Positions 1 through 7,253 of a DNA stretch of 9,806 nt are shown here, piece by piece. Both the position numbers and the translations under genes were made by a program. A model generated the notes under the pieces. That model had not been told where the DNA came from. It searched no databases and saw only the letters and a list, made by a program, of their open reading frames with translations. The first letter of the stretch is position 1, and each line of letters begins with the position of its first letter. Origin of the DNA: DATKWV01 sp035529405 (lineage in GTDB: Bacteria > Planctomycetota > Phycisphaerae > Sedimentisphaerales > Anaerobacaceae); NCBI GenBank assembly GCA_035529405.1, contig DATKWV010000225.1, positions 1 to 9,806 of the forward strand, read 5' to 3'.

Positions 1-2759
1 ACCACGTTCAGCGACTGCCCCGTCAACGTCAGCGCCAAAATCACACCCACAATCCCGAACGGTATGGAAAAGAATATGATAAACGGGTCGCGCAGAGACT
101 CGAACTGGCTCGCCATGACCATGTAAACCAGCACCATCCCAAGCCCGACCGCTATCATTAAAAGCCTGAACGCCTCTTTTCTCTCTTTTTCGGCGCCGGC
201 CACCTTGTAGCTGAAACCCGGCGGCGCAGGTATCTTGTCAATCGCTTTGGTCACGTCCTTAACCACCGAACCGAGGTCCCTGCCTGTTACCTGGCCGGAA
301 ACCGTTATATAACGCGACTGGTCTTTGCGCTCTATCTTCGTGGGGCCGACGCCGTACTCTATTTCGGCTATACCGGCCAGGCCCACCTGCCCGCCGCCCG
401 GCAAATGTATAAAAACATCCCGCAAATCTTCGAGCCTGTCCCTGTCACCGGGCCGCAGACGAACTTCTATATCGTACTCATCCCCGCCTTCGCGGTATTT
501 GGTAGCCGTTGTCCCTGCAAAAAATGTCTCTATGGTCTTGCCGATACCTTTGACATCCAGCCCCAGCCGAGAGGCCTTCTCGCGGTCGATAACAACTTTT
601 ACTTCCGGTTTTTCTTCTTTCCTGCTGACCTGCAAATCTTCCACACCGGCTACCTGCGATATTGCCGACACAACCGCCGCCGCGTACACACGAGCATCGT
701 CCATATCATGCCCGTAAAGTTCCACCGCCAGCTGCCCGCCCCCGCCGAACATCAGCGCCTCAATCGGGTCTTCGGCACTGAACCGCACCGCCGCTCCGGG
801 TATTCTTTCGGCAAACCCGCGAAGCCTTTTTATTATGTCGTCCGGTGAACTGTCGCGCTGTCCTTTCGGCTTTAACCGTACAAACAAAAATCCCTTGTAG
901 CTTTCTTCTTCCGTGGCAAAATGGCTGGCCTGGGCCGAGCCGAAAACCCCCCAGCGTATAAAGCTGTCACTTCTTTCGGGCACTCGCTGCTCGACTATGT
1001 TCTGCAATTGCTGCGCTACTACACCCGTCCGCTCGTACCGCGTGCCGATGGGCAGCTCATAGTTGGCCGTGAGTCTGTTCTGGTCCTGCTGCGGGATAAA
1101 CTCCATCCCCATGAAACCTCCCAGACCTATACTCCAGACAAACAGCAATATACAGCAAACAAACACCGTCCTGCTGTTATGCAGCGCCCACTGAAGAAAC
1201 TTCGAATATATTTCTTCGGTCCTGCTCAATATCTGCCCACCCCATCGGTAAAAACCTTCAAGCAGCCGGGTCTTCGGAAGCTCGCTGTTTACTTTCAGAA
1301 ACTTCGAGCACAGCATCGGTACCAGCATCAGTGCCGTAAACAGCGATGCCACCAGCGCCATTGTAACTATAGCCGCAAACTGGCCGAATATAATAGCGGT
1401 AATACCCCCGACAAACATTATAGGCAGAAATATCGAAATAGTGGTCAGCGTAGAAGCTATTACCGCCACGCCTACTTCGTTGGCGCCGAACACCGCCCCT
1501 TCTTTAGGCCTTTGGCCTCGCGCACGATGCCTGTGAATATTATCGACCACAACTATGGCGTTATCGACCACAAGCCCCACCGCCACTGCAAGGCTGGCAA
1601 GACTGTCGGTGTTAATCGTATAATCCAGCAGCCACATCAGAAGAAACGTTATTATCAGCGAAGTGGGTATGGCAAGGGCAACAATGATGGCGGCCCGCAG
1701 GTCACGAAGGAAAAACAACAGAACTATGAAAACAAAAAACACCGCCCAGAAAACCGTATTTCGCAGGTTCGCCACCGATGCGAGAATAAAATCCGAGTTA
1801 TCCATAACAATTTTCGGCTTGACATCGGGCGGAAGCGTTTTGCGTATCTGCTCAAGCTCAGCCCTGACCCTCCTGGCGACCTCAACGGTATTTTCTCCGC
1901 TTTGCTTCTGGATAAAAACCGCCATACCCCTTTCTTTGTTGACCCGCACATCATACGTGCGTTCGCGGAAAAAGTCCCTCACATCCGCAACGTCTTTGAG
2001 CTTTATTACCGTACCGTTACGCCGCGCTATCACAACTTCACCCACCTCTTCGGGACTGGAAAATTCCTCGGGAGTCCGTAAAAGCCAGTCCTTATAACCG
2101 GTTCTGAGGTTGCCGCCGGGAGTGCTGATGTTCTGCATCGCAAGGGCAGAATTAATTCCTGCCGCCGACAGATTCAACGCTGCCAGTTTATCACGGTCCA
2201 GGTCAACACGTATCTGCCGCTGCAGACCTCCCCGCGGAGTCGCTGCGGCCACACCTTTGACCCTCTTGAGAGGCTCCACTATCTGCTCATCGACTATATC
2301 CTCGAGCTTTGGGTAGCTGTCCCCGGCCGTAATCGCAATAACCACTATCGGCGACATCGCCAGGTCGAACTTCAAAAGCACCGGCTTTTCCGCTTCTTCG
2401 GGCATACGCCCTTTCGCAAGGTCCACCTTCTCACGAACGTCGTTTATTGTTTCGTCTATCTTTTGTCCCCAGTCGAATTTCAAAGTCACCGCCGACAGAC
2501 CCTCCTTCGACAGGCTGATTACCTCGTCAACACCGCTGATAGTGCTCAGGGCGTCTTCCATCGGCTCGGTTATCAGCGTCTCGACCTCCTCAGGACCCGC
2601 CGACTCATAAACCGTCAATACCGATACCGCCGGTATCTCCAAATCCGGCATTAAATCCAGACCAAGAAACGACATCGACACCAGGCCGATTACCACTACC
2701 GCTACGAATATCATCGCCGTGGTAACAGGTCTGTTTACAGACAGTTCCGCAAGCCTCAT
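1..2759 (-). CDS. RND efflux pump, HAE-1/AcrB-like inner-membrane transporter (3' end outside window)
   Basis: This is the proton-driven pump of a tripartite efflux system, taking substrates from the periplasm or inner membrane and passing them to the adaptor and outer-membrane channel. I translated the minus strand and it stays open to the left edge, giving about 919 residues; AcrB-type pumps have about 1,050, so the last two or three membrane helices are missing. Visible parts are the first helix (about 13-33), the first porter region (about 40-330), helices 2-6 (about 335-490) with the motif GLVVDNAIVVVDN at about 395-407, helix 7 (about 531-550), the second porter region, and helices 8-9 near the end (including VLVYMVMASQFESL). 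The position of AcrB D407 is Asp (399), but that of D408 is Asn (400). The ATG at 2759 has an AGAGGA ribosome site 7 nt upstream, 13 nt after the adaptor stop. The family is certain; drug-type rather than metal-type substrates are inferred from the overall motifs. Substrates cannot be read from sequence. Confidence 0.95.
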   Translation of the reverse strand, partial: MRLAELSVNRPVTTAMIFVAVVVIGLVSMSFLGLDLMPDLEIPAVSVLTVYESAGPEEVETLITEPMEDALSTISGVDEVISLSKEGLSAVTLKFDWGQKIDETINDVREKVDLAKGRMPEEAEKPVLLKFDLAMSPIVVIAITAGDSYPKLEDIVDEQIVEPLKRVKGVAAATPRGGLQRQIRVDLDRDKLAALNLSAAGINSALAMQNISTPGGNLRTGYKDWLLRTPEEFSSPEEVGEVVIARRNGTVIKLKDVADVRDFFRERTYDVRVNKERGMAVFIQKQSGENTVEVARRVRAELEQIRKTLPPDVKPKIVMDNSDFILASVANLRNTVFWAVFFVFIVLLFFLRDLRAAIIVALAIPTSLIITFLLMWLLDYTINTDSLASLAVAVGLVVDNAIVVVDNIHRHRARGQRPKEGAVFGANEVGVAVIASTLTTISIFLPIMFVGGITAIIFGQFAAIVTMALVASLFTALMLVPMLCSKFLKVNSELPKTRLLEGFYRWGGQILSRTEEIYSKFLQWALHNSRTVFVCCILLFVWSIGLGGFMGMEFIPQQDQNRLTANYELPIGTRYERTGVVAQQLQNIVEQRVPERSDSFIRWGVFGSAQASHFATEEESYKGFLFVRLKPKGQRDSSPDDIIKRLRGFAERIPGAAVRFSAEDPIEALMFGGGGQLAVELYGHDMDDARVYAAAVVSAISQVAGVEDLQVSRKEEKPEVKVVIDREKASRLGLDVKGIGKTIETFFAGTTATKYREGGDEYDIEVRLRPGDRDRLEDLRDVFIHLPGGGQVGLAGIAEIEYGVGPTKIERKDQSRYITVSGQVTGRDLGSVVKDVTKAIDKIPAPPGFSYKVAGAEKERKEAFRLLMIAVGLGMVLVYMVMASQFESLRDPFIIFFSIPFGIVGVILALTLTGQSLNV

Positions 2760-2772
2760 TACCGAATCCTCT

Positions 2773-3972
2773 TTACCTTACACCTATATCTTCTATGCGA
2801 ACAACCTCGACACCGACACCGTCGATAAGGTAATTCATACCGTTGACTACAAGACTTTCGCCGGGTTTCAACCCTTCCGTTATCTGGTATCTGTCGCCCT
2901 GTTTTATCCCCACATCCACAAAACGCTTGTGCGCAACTTCATCTTCAACCACATATACGTAATACGGGTCGACCTTGCCGCCCAGCACTACGTCCCTGCC
3001 GATAACCACAACATCATCTTTGTGCCTTGTAATCAGCGTCACCCGCGCAAACATACCCGGCCGAAGCAGCAACTGCTTGTTATCCAGGCGTATCTCAACA
3101 GGCATCGAACCTGTTTCGGCATCCAGCGCCGGATGAATCGAATACACCCGCGCATCAAAGACCCTTTCAGGGTATGCGTCCACCCGCATACGTGCAGCCG
3201 TGCCGGCCTCAATTATCTCCGCATATCTTTCCGCCGCCGCAACCACAATTTTCACCGTCTCTATGTCTGCAATTGTCACTATGTCAGTGCCTGCGCTTAT
3301 AAGGTTGCCTTCGTCGATATGTCTTTTTGTCACTACCCCGTTAATGGGAGAGCGTATTGTCGATTCTTTCAGGTTTATTTGGGCAAGGTCAAGGTTGGCT
3401 TTCGCCGCCGCAACCCGCGCCTGGGCCAGCTCTGCCGCCGTTACCGCCTTGTCCCTGCTCTGCTCGGTGGTTGAACCCTGCTTGTATAATGATGCCATAC
3501 GCTCTTTTTCTCGCGACCCATCGGCAAGTTCCACCTGCCTGGCGCGAAGGTCCGCCTCCGCCACCGCAACCTGAGCTGCATAAATATCGTGGTCTATTAC
3601 ACCAAGCTGCTGATTTCTGCTTACCCGCAGCCCTTCTTCGACCCGCGAGGTCAAAATATCCTTGCCGGCGCCCGGATTGCCCGCCGCTAAACCGCTGCCG
3701 CCTGTACCAACCGCCTCAAGGCTTTCAATCCGCCCCGCCACCTTGCTCTTTATATCAACAATCCTGTTGGCCTGTACCCAGCCGGTCAGCTCTATCGTTT
3801 CCTCTATCGAGTCCACACCCACACTCTCAACCTCAACCGGCACCTTCTTGGCCGGCTGTACCTTTTCTGCCGATTTGTGAAAGTAACCGAACCAGAACGT
3901 CAAAACCACCACTGCAGCCGCTGCCGCCCAGTACAAAACTGTCTTGCGTAAGTTCATCTTTTCTACCGCCAT
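2773..3972 (-). CDS. RND periplasmic adaptor (membrane fusion protein, HlyD/AcrA type)
   Basis: This 399-residue protein should bridge the RND pump and the TolC-like channel across the periplasm. The N-terminus has a signal-anchor helix (about 10-28) with no lipobox Cys, so it is probably tethered by the helix. It is followed by the first lipoyl half (about 70-128, VDIKSKVAGRI...GVID), an alpha-helical hairpin (about 130-204), the second lipoyl half (about 205-240, STIRSPINGVV, then EGNLISAG), and beta-barrel and membrane-proximal domains (about 241-395). A Gly-rich insertion of roughly 23 residues (about 87-109) interrupts the first lipoyl half. The ATG overlaps the stop of the preceding small gene (ATGGCGGTAG), suggesting translational coupling. 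An in-frame ATG at residue 6 (3957) is an alternative start and also keeps the anchor helix. It is the fourth gene of the operon. Family assignment is confident; substrate is unknown. Confidence 0.93.
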   Translation of the reverse strand: MAVEKMNLRKTVLYWAAAAAVVVLTFWFGYFHKSAEKVQPAKKVPVEVESVGVDSIEETIELTGWVQANRIVDIKSKVAGRIESLEAVGTGGSGLAAGNPGAGKDILTSRVEEGLRVSRNQQLGVIDHDIYAAQVAVAEADLRARQVELADGSREKERMASLYKQGSTTEQSRDKAVTAAELAQARVAAAKANLDLAQINLKESTIRSPINGVVTKRHIDEGNLISAGTDIVTIADIETVKIVVAAAERYAEIIEAGTAARMRVDAYPERVFDARVYSIHPALDAETGSMPVEIRLDNKQLLLRPGMFARVTLITRHKDDVVVIGRDVVLGGKVDPYYVYVVEDEVAHKRFVDVGIKQGDRYQITEGLKPGESLVVNGMNYLIDGVGVEVVRIEDIGVR

Positions 3973-4214
3973 TTAATTTGCTCTGTCAGCTCATCAATAC
4001 GTCGCCCAAGCACCATCCGCTGCCTCATTGAGCTTGCGCACGATATCAGTATCACGCCCAGGCTTACAATAAACAACCCCGTTGACCACATATAATGCTC
4101 ACCCCGCATCACGCAGGCCGGGCTGTAGAGAAAAAACAATCCGGCCATCGGCAAAACCACAAGAAGTCCGCCAATGATATATTCCAAAACCCAAATGGCT
4201 GTTCTGTCTTTCAT
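3963..4214 (-). CDS. Small two-helix membrane protein of the efflux operon, function unknown
   Basis: I do not recognise this 83-residue protein. It has two hydrophobic segments, about residues 9-31 and 42-60, then a basic, heptad-like C-terminal tail (SMRQRMVLGRRIDELTEQIKWR) that should face the cytoplasm if both helices cross the membrane. The short loop between helices holds a Cys and a Met-rich stretch (YSPACVMRGEHYMW). A GGGAG ribosome site precedes the ATG, 15 nt after the stop of the outer-membrane gene, and its own stop overlaps the adaptor start by 10 nt. Spacing and coupling argue that it is a real gene translated with the pump. It could be a small pump subunit, in the way AcrZ binds AcrB, but it has two helices and no resemblance to AcrZ that I can see, so this is only a contextual guess. 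Confidence 0.8.
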   Translation of the reverse strand: MKDRTAIWVLEYIIGGLLVVLPMAGLFFLYSPACVMRGEHYMWSTGLFIVSLGVILISCASSMRQRMVLGRRIDELTEQIKWR

Positions 4215-4229
4215 ACAAGGCTCCCAAAT

Positions 4230-5675
4230 CTATTCGCTTTTCGCCGCCCCACCGCTGTCAATAACCGCAAGCGTGCCCATAGCCTTTCGTAAAACCAGTT
4301 TGGCGATTATGTGCGAATACACCGACTCATAATATAATGCCCTGGCCCTGGTCAGCGCCGCCTGCGCATCAATAACCTCCACCTGCGTGTTCGTGCCTTC
4401 CCTGTAACCGACCTCCGCAAGCCGCAGCCCCTCCTGGGCGCGCACAAGATTGAGCCGCTGAGACTGAACAAATTCCTCAGCGTCTTTTATACTCAGCAGA
4501 CCCGCCGCAAGTTCAAAAAGCGCCGTCTCCTCGGTATCGATTAAATCCACCTGCGATTGCCGCACACGTGCCTTCTGTGACAATACGTCCCCTTCTCTGG
4601 CAAAGCCGTCAAATACGGGAAAACTGGCTTCAAAACCCGTCTGCCATGCCCTGCCCCATTCGATTTCAGTGCTCCTGTGAGGGTCGGGCCTGGACCACGT
4701 ATTGTCATAGAAACCGTTAATGCTGGGCCAATACCGGCTCTGAGCTACCCGCAGCAGTTCCTGCTGAAGCCTTATGTCAAACTCCTGCTGGAACAAATCG
4801 GGCCGGTTCTTGAACGCCGTTTGCACTGCCTCCTGCATTTCAATCTCCCACTGTTCGTATTCGAGCTCATCCGAAAGTTCGAAGTCACTGTCCTGAGATG
4901 CGCCCATAACCTTAACAAGCCGGCTCTTCGATACATTTATTGCATTCTTGTTCCGTATCAGCTCGGCATTAAAATTCGACAGCTCCACTTCCGCACGAAG
5001 AACATCGAAGTCCGACGCCACGCCCCCAGCGCGCTTTTTCTGTACGTCCTCCAGGTGTGCCTGCGCAGACCGAACCGCATCGGTACTGATTTCAAAAAGA
5101 TGCTGATTCAAAAGAACATCGTTATACGAGTGCTGCGATTCATAAATCACCTCCTGAAAGGCCGCCTTGACCCGCTGGTCCGTTAATAGTGAAAAAAGCT
5201 TGCCCGCGCGCAGCCTGGCACCGATGGAACCGCCGGCAAATAAAGGCTGAGTTACCCGCAACCCTGCTGAATAATTATTCAAATCCCCAATCGTAACCTT
5301 CTGCCCGCCCGGAATACTAAAAGAACTGACCTCATCAAGACGCCTGTAACTGCCGACCGCGCTCAAAGACGGCAGTATCGCAGAGTACGATGCCATTTCC
5401 TGGCCCCTGCTGATTTCCTTTTCTTCAACAACACTCTGCAGTGTCTTGTTGTTTACAATCGTTACCTTCAGGCAGTCCGCCAGGCTCATGCTGCCGCTTA
5501 TAACCGGCCGCATCTGCTGGGCCATTTGCCTTTGGTTTTGCCACTGCTGATAAGCGCGGTCTCTGGACATACTTACATTCTCATAAAGCTGCTCGCTGCT
5601 GGCGCAGCCGCCGGCAAAAACCGCCGTCACAGCCAAAAGCCCGCCGGCTAAAATTTTTCTTCTCACCAGGTTCAT
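4230..5675 (-). CDS. Outer-membrane efflux channel, TolC/OprM (NodT)-type lipoprotein
   Basis: This protein should trimerise into the outer-membrane exit duct of the pump. I chose the ATG at 5675 (481 residues) because GTGAGGA sits 5 nt upstream as a good ribosome site; a longer frame from the GTG at 5687 would use part of that site as its start codon. The N-terminus is a lipoprotein signal: basic MNLVRRK, a hydrophobic run, and lipobox AGGC with Cys24 followed by Ala, as in outer-membrane lipoproteins. Two homologous OEP repeats follow, beginning near residue 64 (MSLADCLKVTIVNNKTL) and near 282 (MQEAVQTAFKNRPDLF), with long helical stretches and the usual beta-strand sections between. Length fits the OprM/NodT class. 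It is the second gene of the operon, 55 nt after tetR, with no evident terminator between, and is followed closely by the small membrane protein. Confidence 0.93.
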   Translation of the reverse strand: MNLVRRKILAGGLLAVTAVFAGGCASSEQLYENVSMSRDRAYQQWQNQRQMAQQMRPVISGSMSLADCLKVTIVNNKTLQSVVEEKEISRGQEMASYSAILPSLSAVGSYRRLDEVSSFSIPGGQKVTIGDLNNYSAGLRVTQPLFAGGSIGARLRAGKLFSLLTDQRVKAAFQEVIYESQHSYNDVLLNQHLFEISTDAVRSAQAHLEDVQKKRAGGVASDFDVLRAEVELSNFNAELIRNKNAINVSKSRLVKVMGASQDSDFELSDELEYEQWEIEMQEAVQTAFKNRPDLFQQEFDIRLQQELLRVAQSRYWPSINGFYDNTWSRPDPHRSTEIEWGRAWQTGFEASFPVFDGFAREGDVLSQKARVRQSQVDLIDTEETALFELAAGLLSIKDAEEFVQSQRLNLVRAQEGLRLAEVGYREGTNTQVEVIDAQAALTRARALYYESVYSHIIAKLVLRKAMGTLAVIDSGGAAKSE

Positions 5676-5730
5676 AAAATTCCTCACATCTGCACCATCG
5701 CAAAAATGCTGTCTTCCATTCCCTGCCGGT

Positions 5731-6396
5731 TCAATCCTGCTGCCCTGCTTTGCCCGCTGCCCTGATGCCCGCCGCCGAAAACTTAACGATATGCCCGATT
5801 ACCTGCCCCAAATCGCCTATTGCCAGCCGCTGCCCTTCCACACCTGCAAATACCTCTCTGGTGCGAATCACGTGCAGTAATTGTCCAATCAGTGAATGTA
5901 TGCACAACACCGCCTTGTCCCCGTCAAGTCCGGGACACACCTTCGCAAGCGCCTCTTCCAGCACGGTTAATACCGGAAAAACCATTTCTTCAAGAATAAC
6001 GCTTCTTGGCAGATGCGGCTCGAACATCTCACGGGCCATAAGCTTGGTAAACCTTACCCCGCCGTTTTCCTCGACAAAGGGCTGGATGAACGCCTTCACG
6101 AACGCACCCAGCAAATCTTCCAGCCGCACCTGCCCCTGACCTCCGGACATAACCTCATTGATGACACTTATCCGGTAATCCCGCATCGCAAGCATCCGCC
6201 GGCGGAAAACCTCCATATACAGTTTCTCTTTACCGCCGAAATGGTAGTTTACCGCTGCCAGGTTGCATTCGGCTTCGGCCGTAAGGTCGCGTATGCTGGT
6301 GCCGTCAAAGCCTTTTTCGCAGAACAGCCTTTCGGCCGCATCCAGCAGCCGGCTGCGTACCTGCCCTTCAACCTCATTTATCCCGTTATCAGCCAT
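5731..6396 (-). CDS. TetR-family repressor with CecR-type C-terminal domain
   Basis: This is a dimeric ligand-responsive DNA-binding repressor and the first gene of the pump operon. Residues about 13-59 form the TetR helix-turn-helix (LLDAAERLFCEKGFDGTSIRDL... then AAVNYHFGGKEKLY). The C-terminal part (about 92-205, with FTKLMAREMFEPHLP and CIHSLIGQLLHVIRTREV) resembles my memory of the E. coli CecR (YbiH) ligand domain. I prefer the ATG at 6396 (221 residues). The frame extends to a GTG at 6426, but that lies only about 15 nt past the -10 box and inside an operator-like repeat, so such a message would be almost leaderless. The AAGGAG at about 6412-6417 is rather far (15 nt) from the ATG, so the start is not fully settled. 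Autoregulation is inferred from the repeats in its own promoter. The inducer is unknown. Confidence 0.92.
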   Translation of the reverse strand: MADNGINEVEGQVRSRLLDAAERLFCEKGFDGTSIRDLTAEAECNLAAVNYHFGGKEKLYMEVFRRRMLAMRDYRISVINEVMSGGQGQVRLEDLLGAFVKAFIQPFVEENGGVRFTKLMAREMFEPHLPRSVILEEMVFPVLTVLEEALAKVCPGLDGDKAVLCIHSLIGQLLHVIRTREVFAGVEGQRLAIGDLGQVIGHIVKFSAAGIRAAGKAGQQD

Positions 6397-6418
6397 TTCC
6401 GTATCTATACGCTCCTTA

Positions 6419-6458
6419 TCAAACACTTGTTTGAAACTATAGTATAAAACACTCGTTT
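6419..6458. promoter_or_regulatory. Two operator-like boxes for the TetR repressor
   Basis: The first box, TCAAACACTTGTTTGA (6419-6434), is a 16-bp palindrome with 7-bp arms and a 2-bp centre. It lies just downstream of the -10, over the expected transcription start. The second, AAACACTCGTTT (6447-6458), is the same motif with one change and fills most of the -35/-10 spacer. The copies are 26 bp apart in the same orientation. Binding here would block RNA polymerase, as expected for an autoregulated TetR repressor. The sequence repeat is directly visible; the binding is inferred. Confidence 0.7.
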
Positions 6459-6469
6459 AATACAGTCAA
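6441..6469 (-). promoter_or_regulatory. Sigma-70 promoter of the tetR-efflux operon
   Basis: Read on the minus strand, TTGACT (6464-6469) is followed by a 17-bp spacer and TATACT (6441-6446), five of six matches to consensus in each box. An A/T-rich run (about 6475-6492, A-tract, TTATTT, A-tract) sits just upstream of the -35 and could act as an UP element. The start point would fall around 6433-6436, leaving a leader of roughly 40 nt before the ATG at 6396. No other strong promoter is evident between the operon genes, so this one probably drives all five. Confidence 0.8.
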
Positions 6470-6585
6470 GACCGTTTTTTAAATAATTTTTGCAGTAAAC
6501 GCCACGGTTGCTGAAAAGGAGTGCACATTTGCATAACGACTTGTTAAATAAGAGCTTAGCTTTGGCCCGCCCCGTGGTTTTACAG

Positions 6586-6816
6586 CTAAATCACTGCTGC
6601 CAGCAGAAGCAGCACCATCGAAATAACCACCCCCGCGAAGGTAATTTTCGACCATTTCAGGTATTTGGCGTAGGCCGGATGCAGGTGTTCGAATTCGTGG
6701 TAGTAATCATCGATATCGCTGTCGCGCCTGGGCCGCAGCCGCAGTTTGACGTATATATGCCCCGCGGTTGATATTAGGAATCCCGCCCCCGCGATTATAT
6801 ACAGCACCGCATCCAT
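6586..6816 (-). CDS. Small membrane protein, two helices, unknown function
   Basis: This 76-residue protein is not one I can name. It has hydrophobic segments at about 4-25 (VLYIIAGAGFLISTAGHIYV) and 58-76 (ending the protein). The central polar loop is basic first (KLRLRPRR), then acidic and aromatic (DSDIDDYYHEFEHLHPAYAKYLKW), which looks like a constrained, conserved segment rather than random sequence. The ATG at 6816 follows GGCGGG directly, so a normal Shine-Dalgarno spacing is absent. A TATTAT box ends 7 nt before the ATG, raising the possibility of a leaderless message. It lies 170-odd bases upstream of the efflux promoter on the same strand and 161 bp after the small basic protein gene, so it is probably a separate unit. 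Codon use fits the surrounding GC-rich genes. Confidence 0.65.
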   Translation of the reverse strand: MDAVLYIIAGAGFLISTAGHIYVKLRLRPRRDSDIDDYYHEFEHLHPAYAKYLKWSKITFAGVVISMVLLLLAAVI

Positions 6817-6885
6817 CCCGCCTATAATACCACAATCCCCCTTCGCAACAATACCCTGCAGTGCAACCTTTTACCCCTGACTACC

Positions 6886-6903
6886 CAAGCCGCTTTTGGC
6901 TTG
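6886..6903. other. Short hairpin between small genes
   Basis: CAAGCC and GGCTTG form a 6-bp stem around a 6-base loop (GCTTTT) about 75 bases past the stop of the small basic protein gene. No T-run follows on either strand, so it does not qualify as an intrinsic terminator. It is the only structured element I see in the 161-bp gap, and a weak transcript-end role remains possible. Confidence 0.3.
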
Positions 6904-6977
6904 CCTATGAAGTCTCTACGCTCTGCCCGTAAGCCGTAGCGAGAACAGCAGCTAAAATGTTCGGTTGCCCAAACAGG

Positions 6978-7235
6978 TCAGCTCTTCTTATCGGCCTGCT
7001 TTGCGGGTGCAGCAGCTTCTGTTGTGGCTGCGGCTCCAGCTTCGGGCACCAGGGCCTTCTTTTCCTTTTTCCCGGCGTAACTCTTCCTATGTGCAACCTT
7101 CGGCAACGCCAGAACAGAATCACCCTCCGACCATCGCTGGTCGTCTTTCAACTGTTCCACCCGTTCATGCCGGCTGAGAACGTTTCTGTGTCTGACTAAC
7201 GCACCTTTTACTTTAAGTGTCCGGTCGATGGACAT
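6978..7235 (-). CDS. PVC-type small basic protein
   Basis: The 85-residue product matches the conserved small basic protein of the Planctomycetes-Verrucomicrobia-Chlamydiae group as I remember it: MSIDRTLKVKGALVRHRNVLSR (1-22), then ERVEQLKDDQRWSEGDSVLALPKVAHRK (24-51). The cellular role of this family is not established to my knowledge. From about residue 52 the sequence becomes a low-complexity Lys/Ala tail (GKKEKKALV, then AAATTEAAAPAKQADKKS), probably disordered and somewhat like histone H1 tails in composition. GGAGA lies 8 nt upstream of the ATG. The gene starts 18 nt after the SPOR-like gene, so the two are very likely co-transcribed. It is the main taxonomic marker of the window. Family call is confident; any nucleic-acid binding role is only a guess from the charge. 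Confidence 0.85.
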   Translation of the reverse strand: MSIDRTLKVKGALVRHRNVLSRHERVEQLKDDQRWSEGDSVLALPKVAHRKSYAGKKEKKALVPEAGAAATTEAAAPAKQADKKS

Positions 7236-7253
7236 AAAAATTTCTCCTGCCTG

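Noticed and set aside
325..2654. Several plus-strand open frames of 60-386 residues
   Set aside because: They lie antisense to the RND gene, which I translated without interruption on the minus strand and which has clear family motifs. The plus-strand products are rich in His, Arg and Pro as expected for shadow frames.
2719..6447. Plus-strand open frames opposite the adaptor, channel and TetR genes
   Set aside because: All are antisense to well-supported genes, lack ribosome sites and show no recognisable motif.
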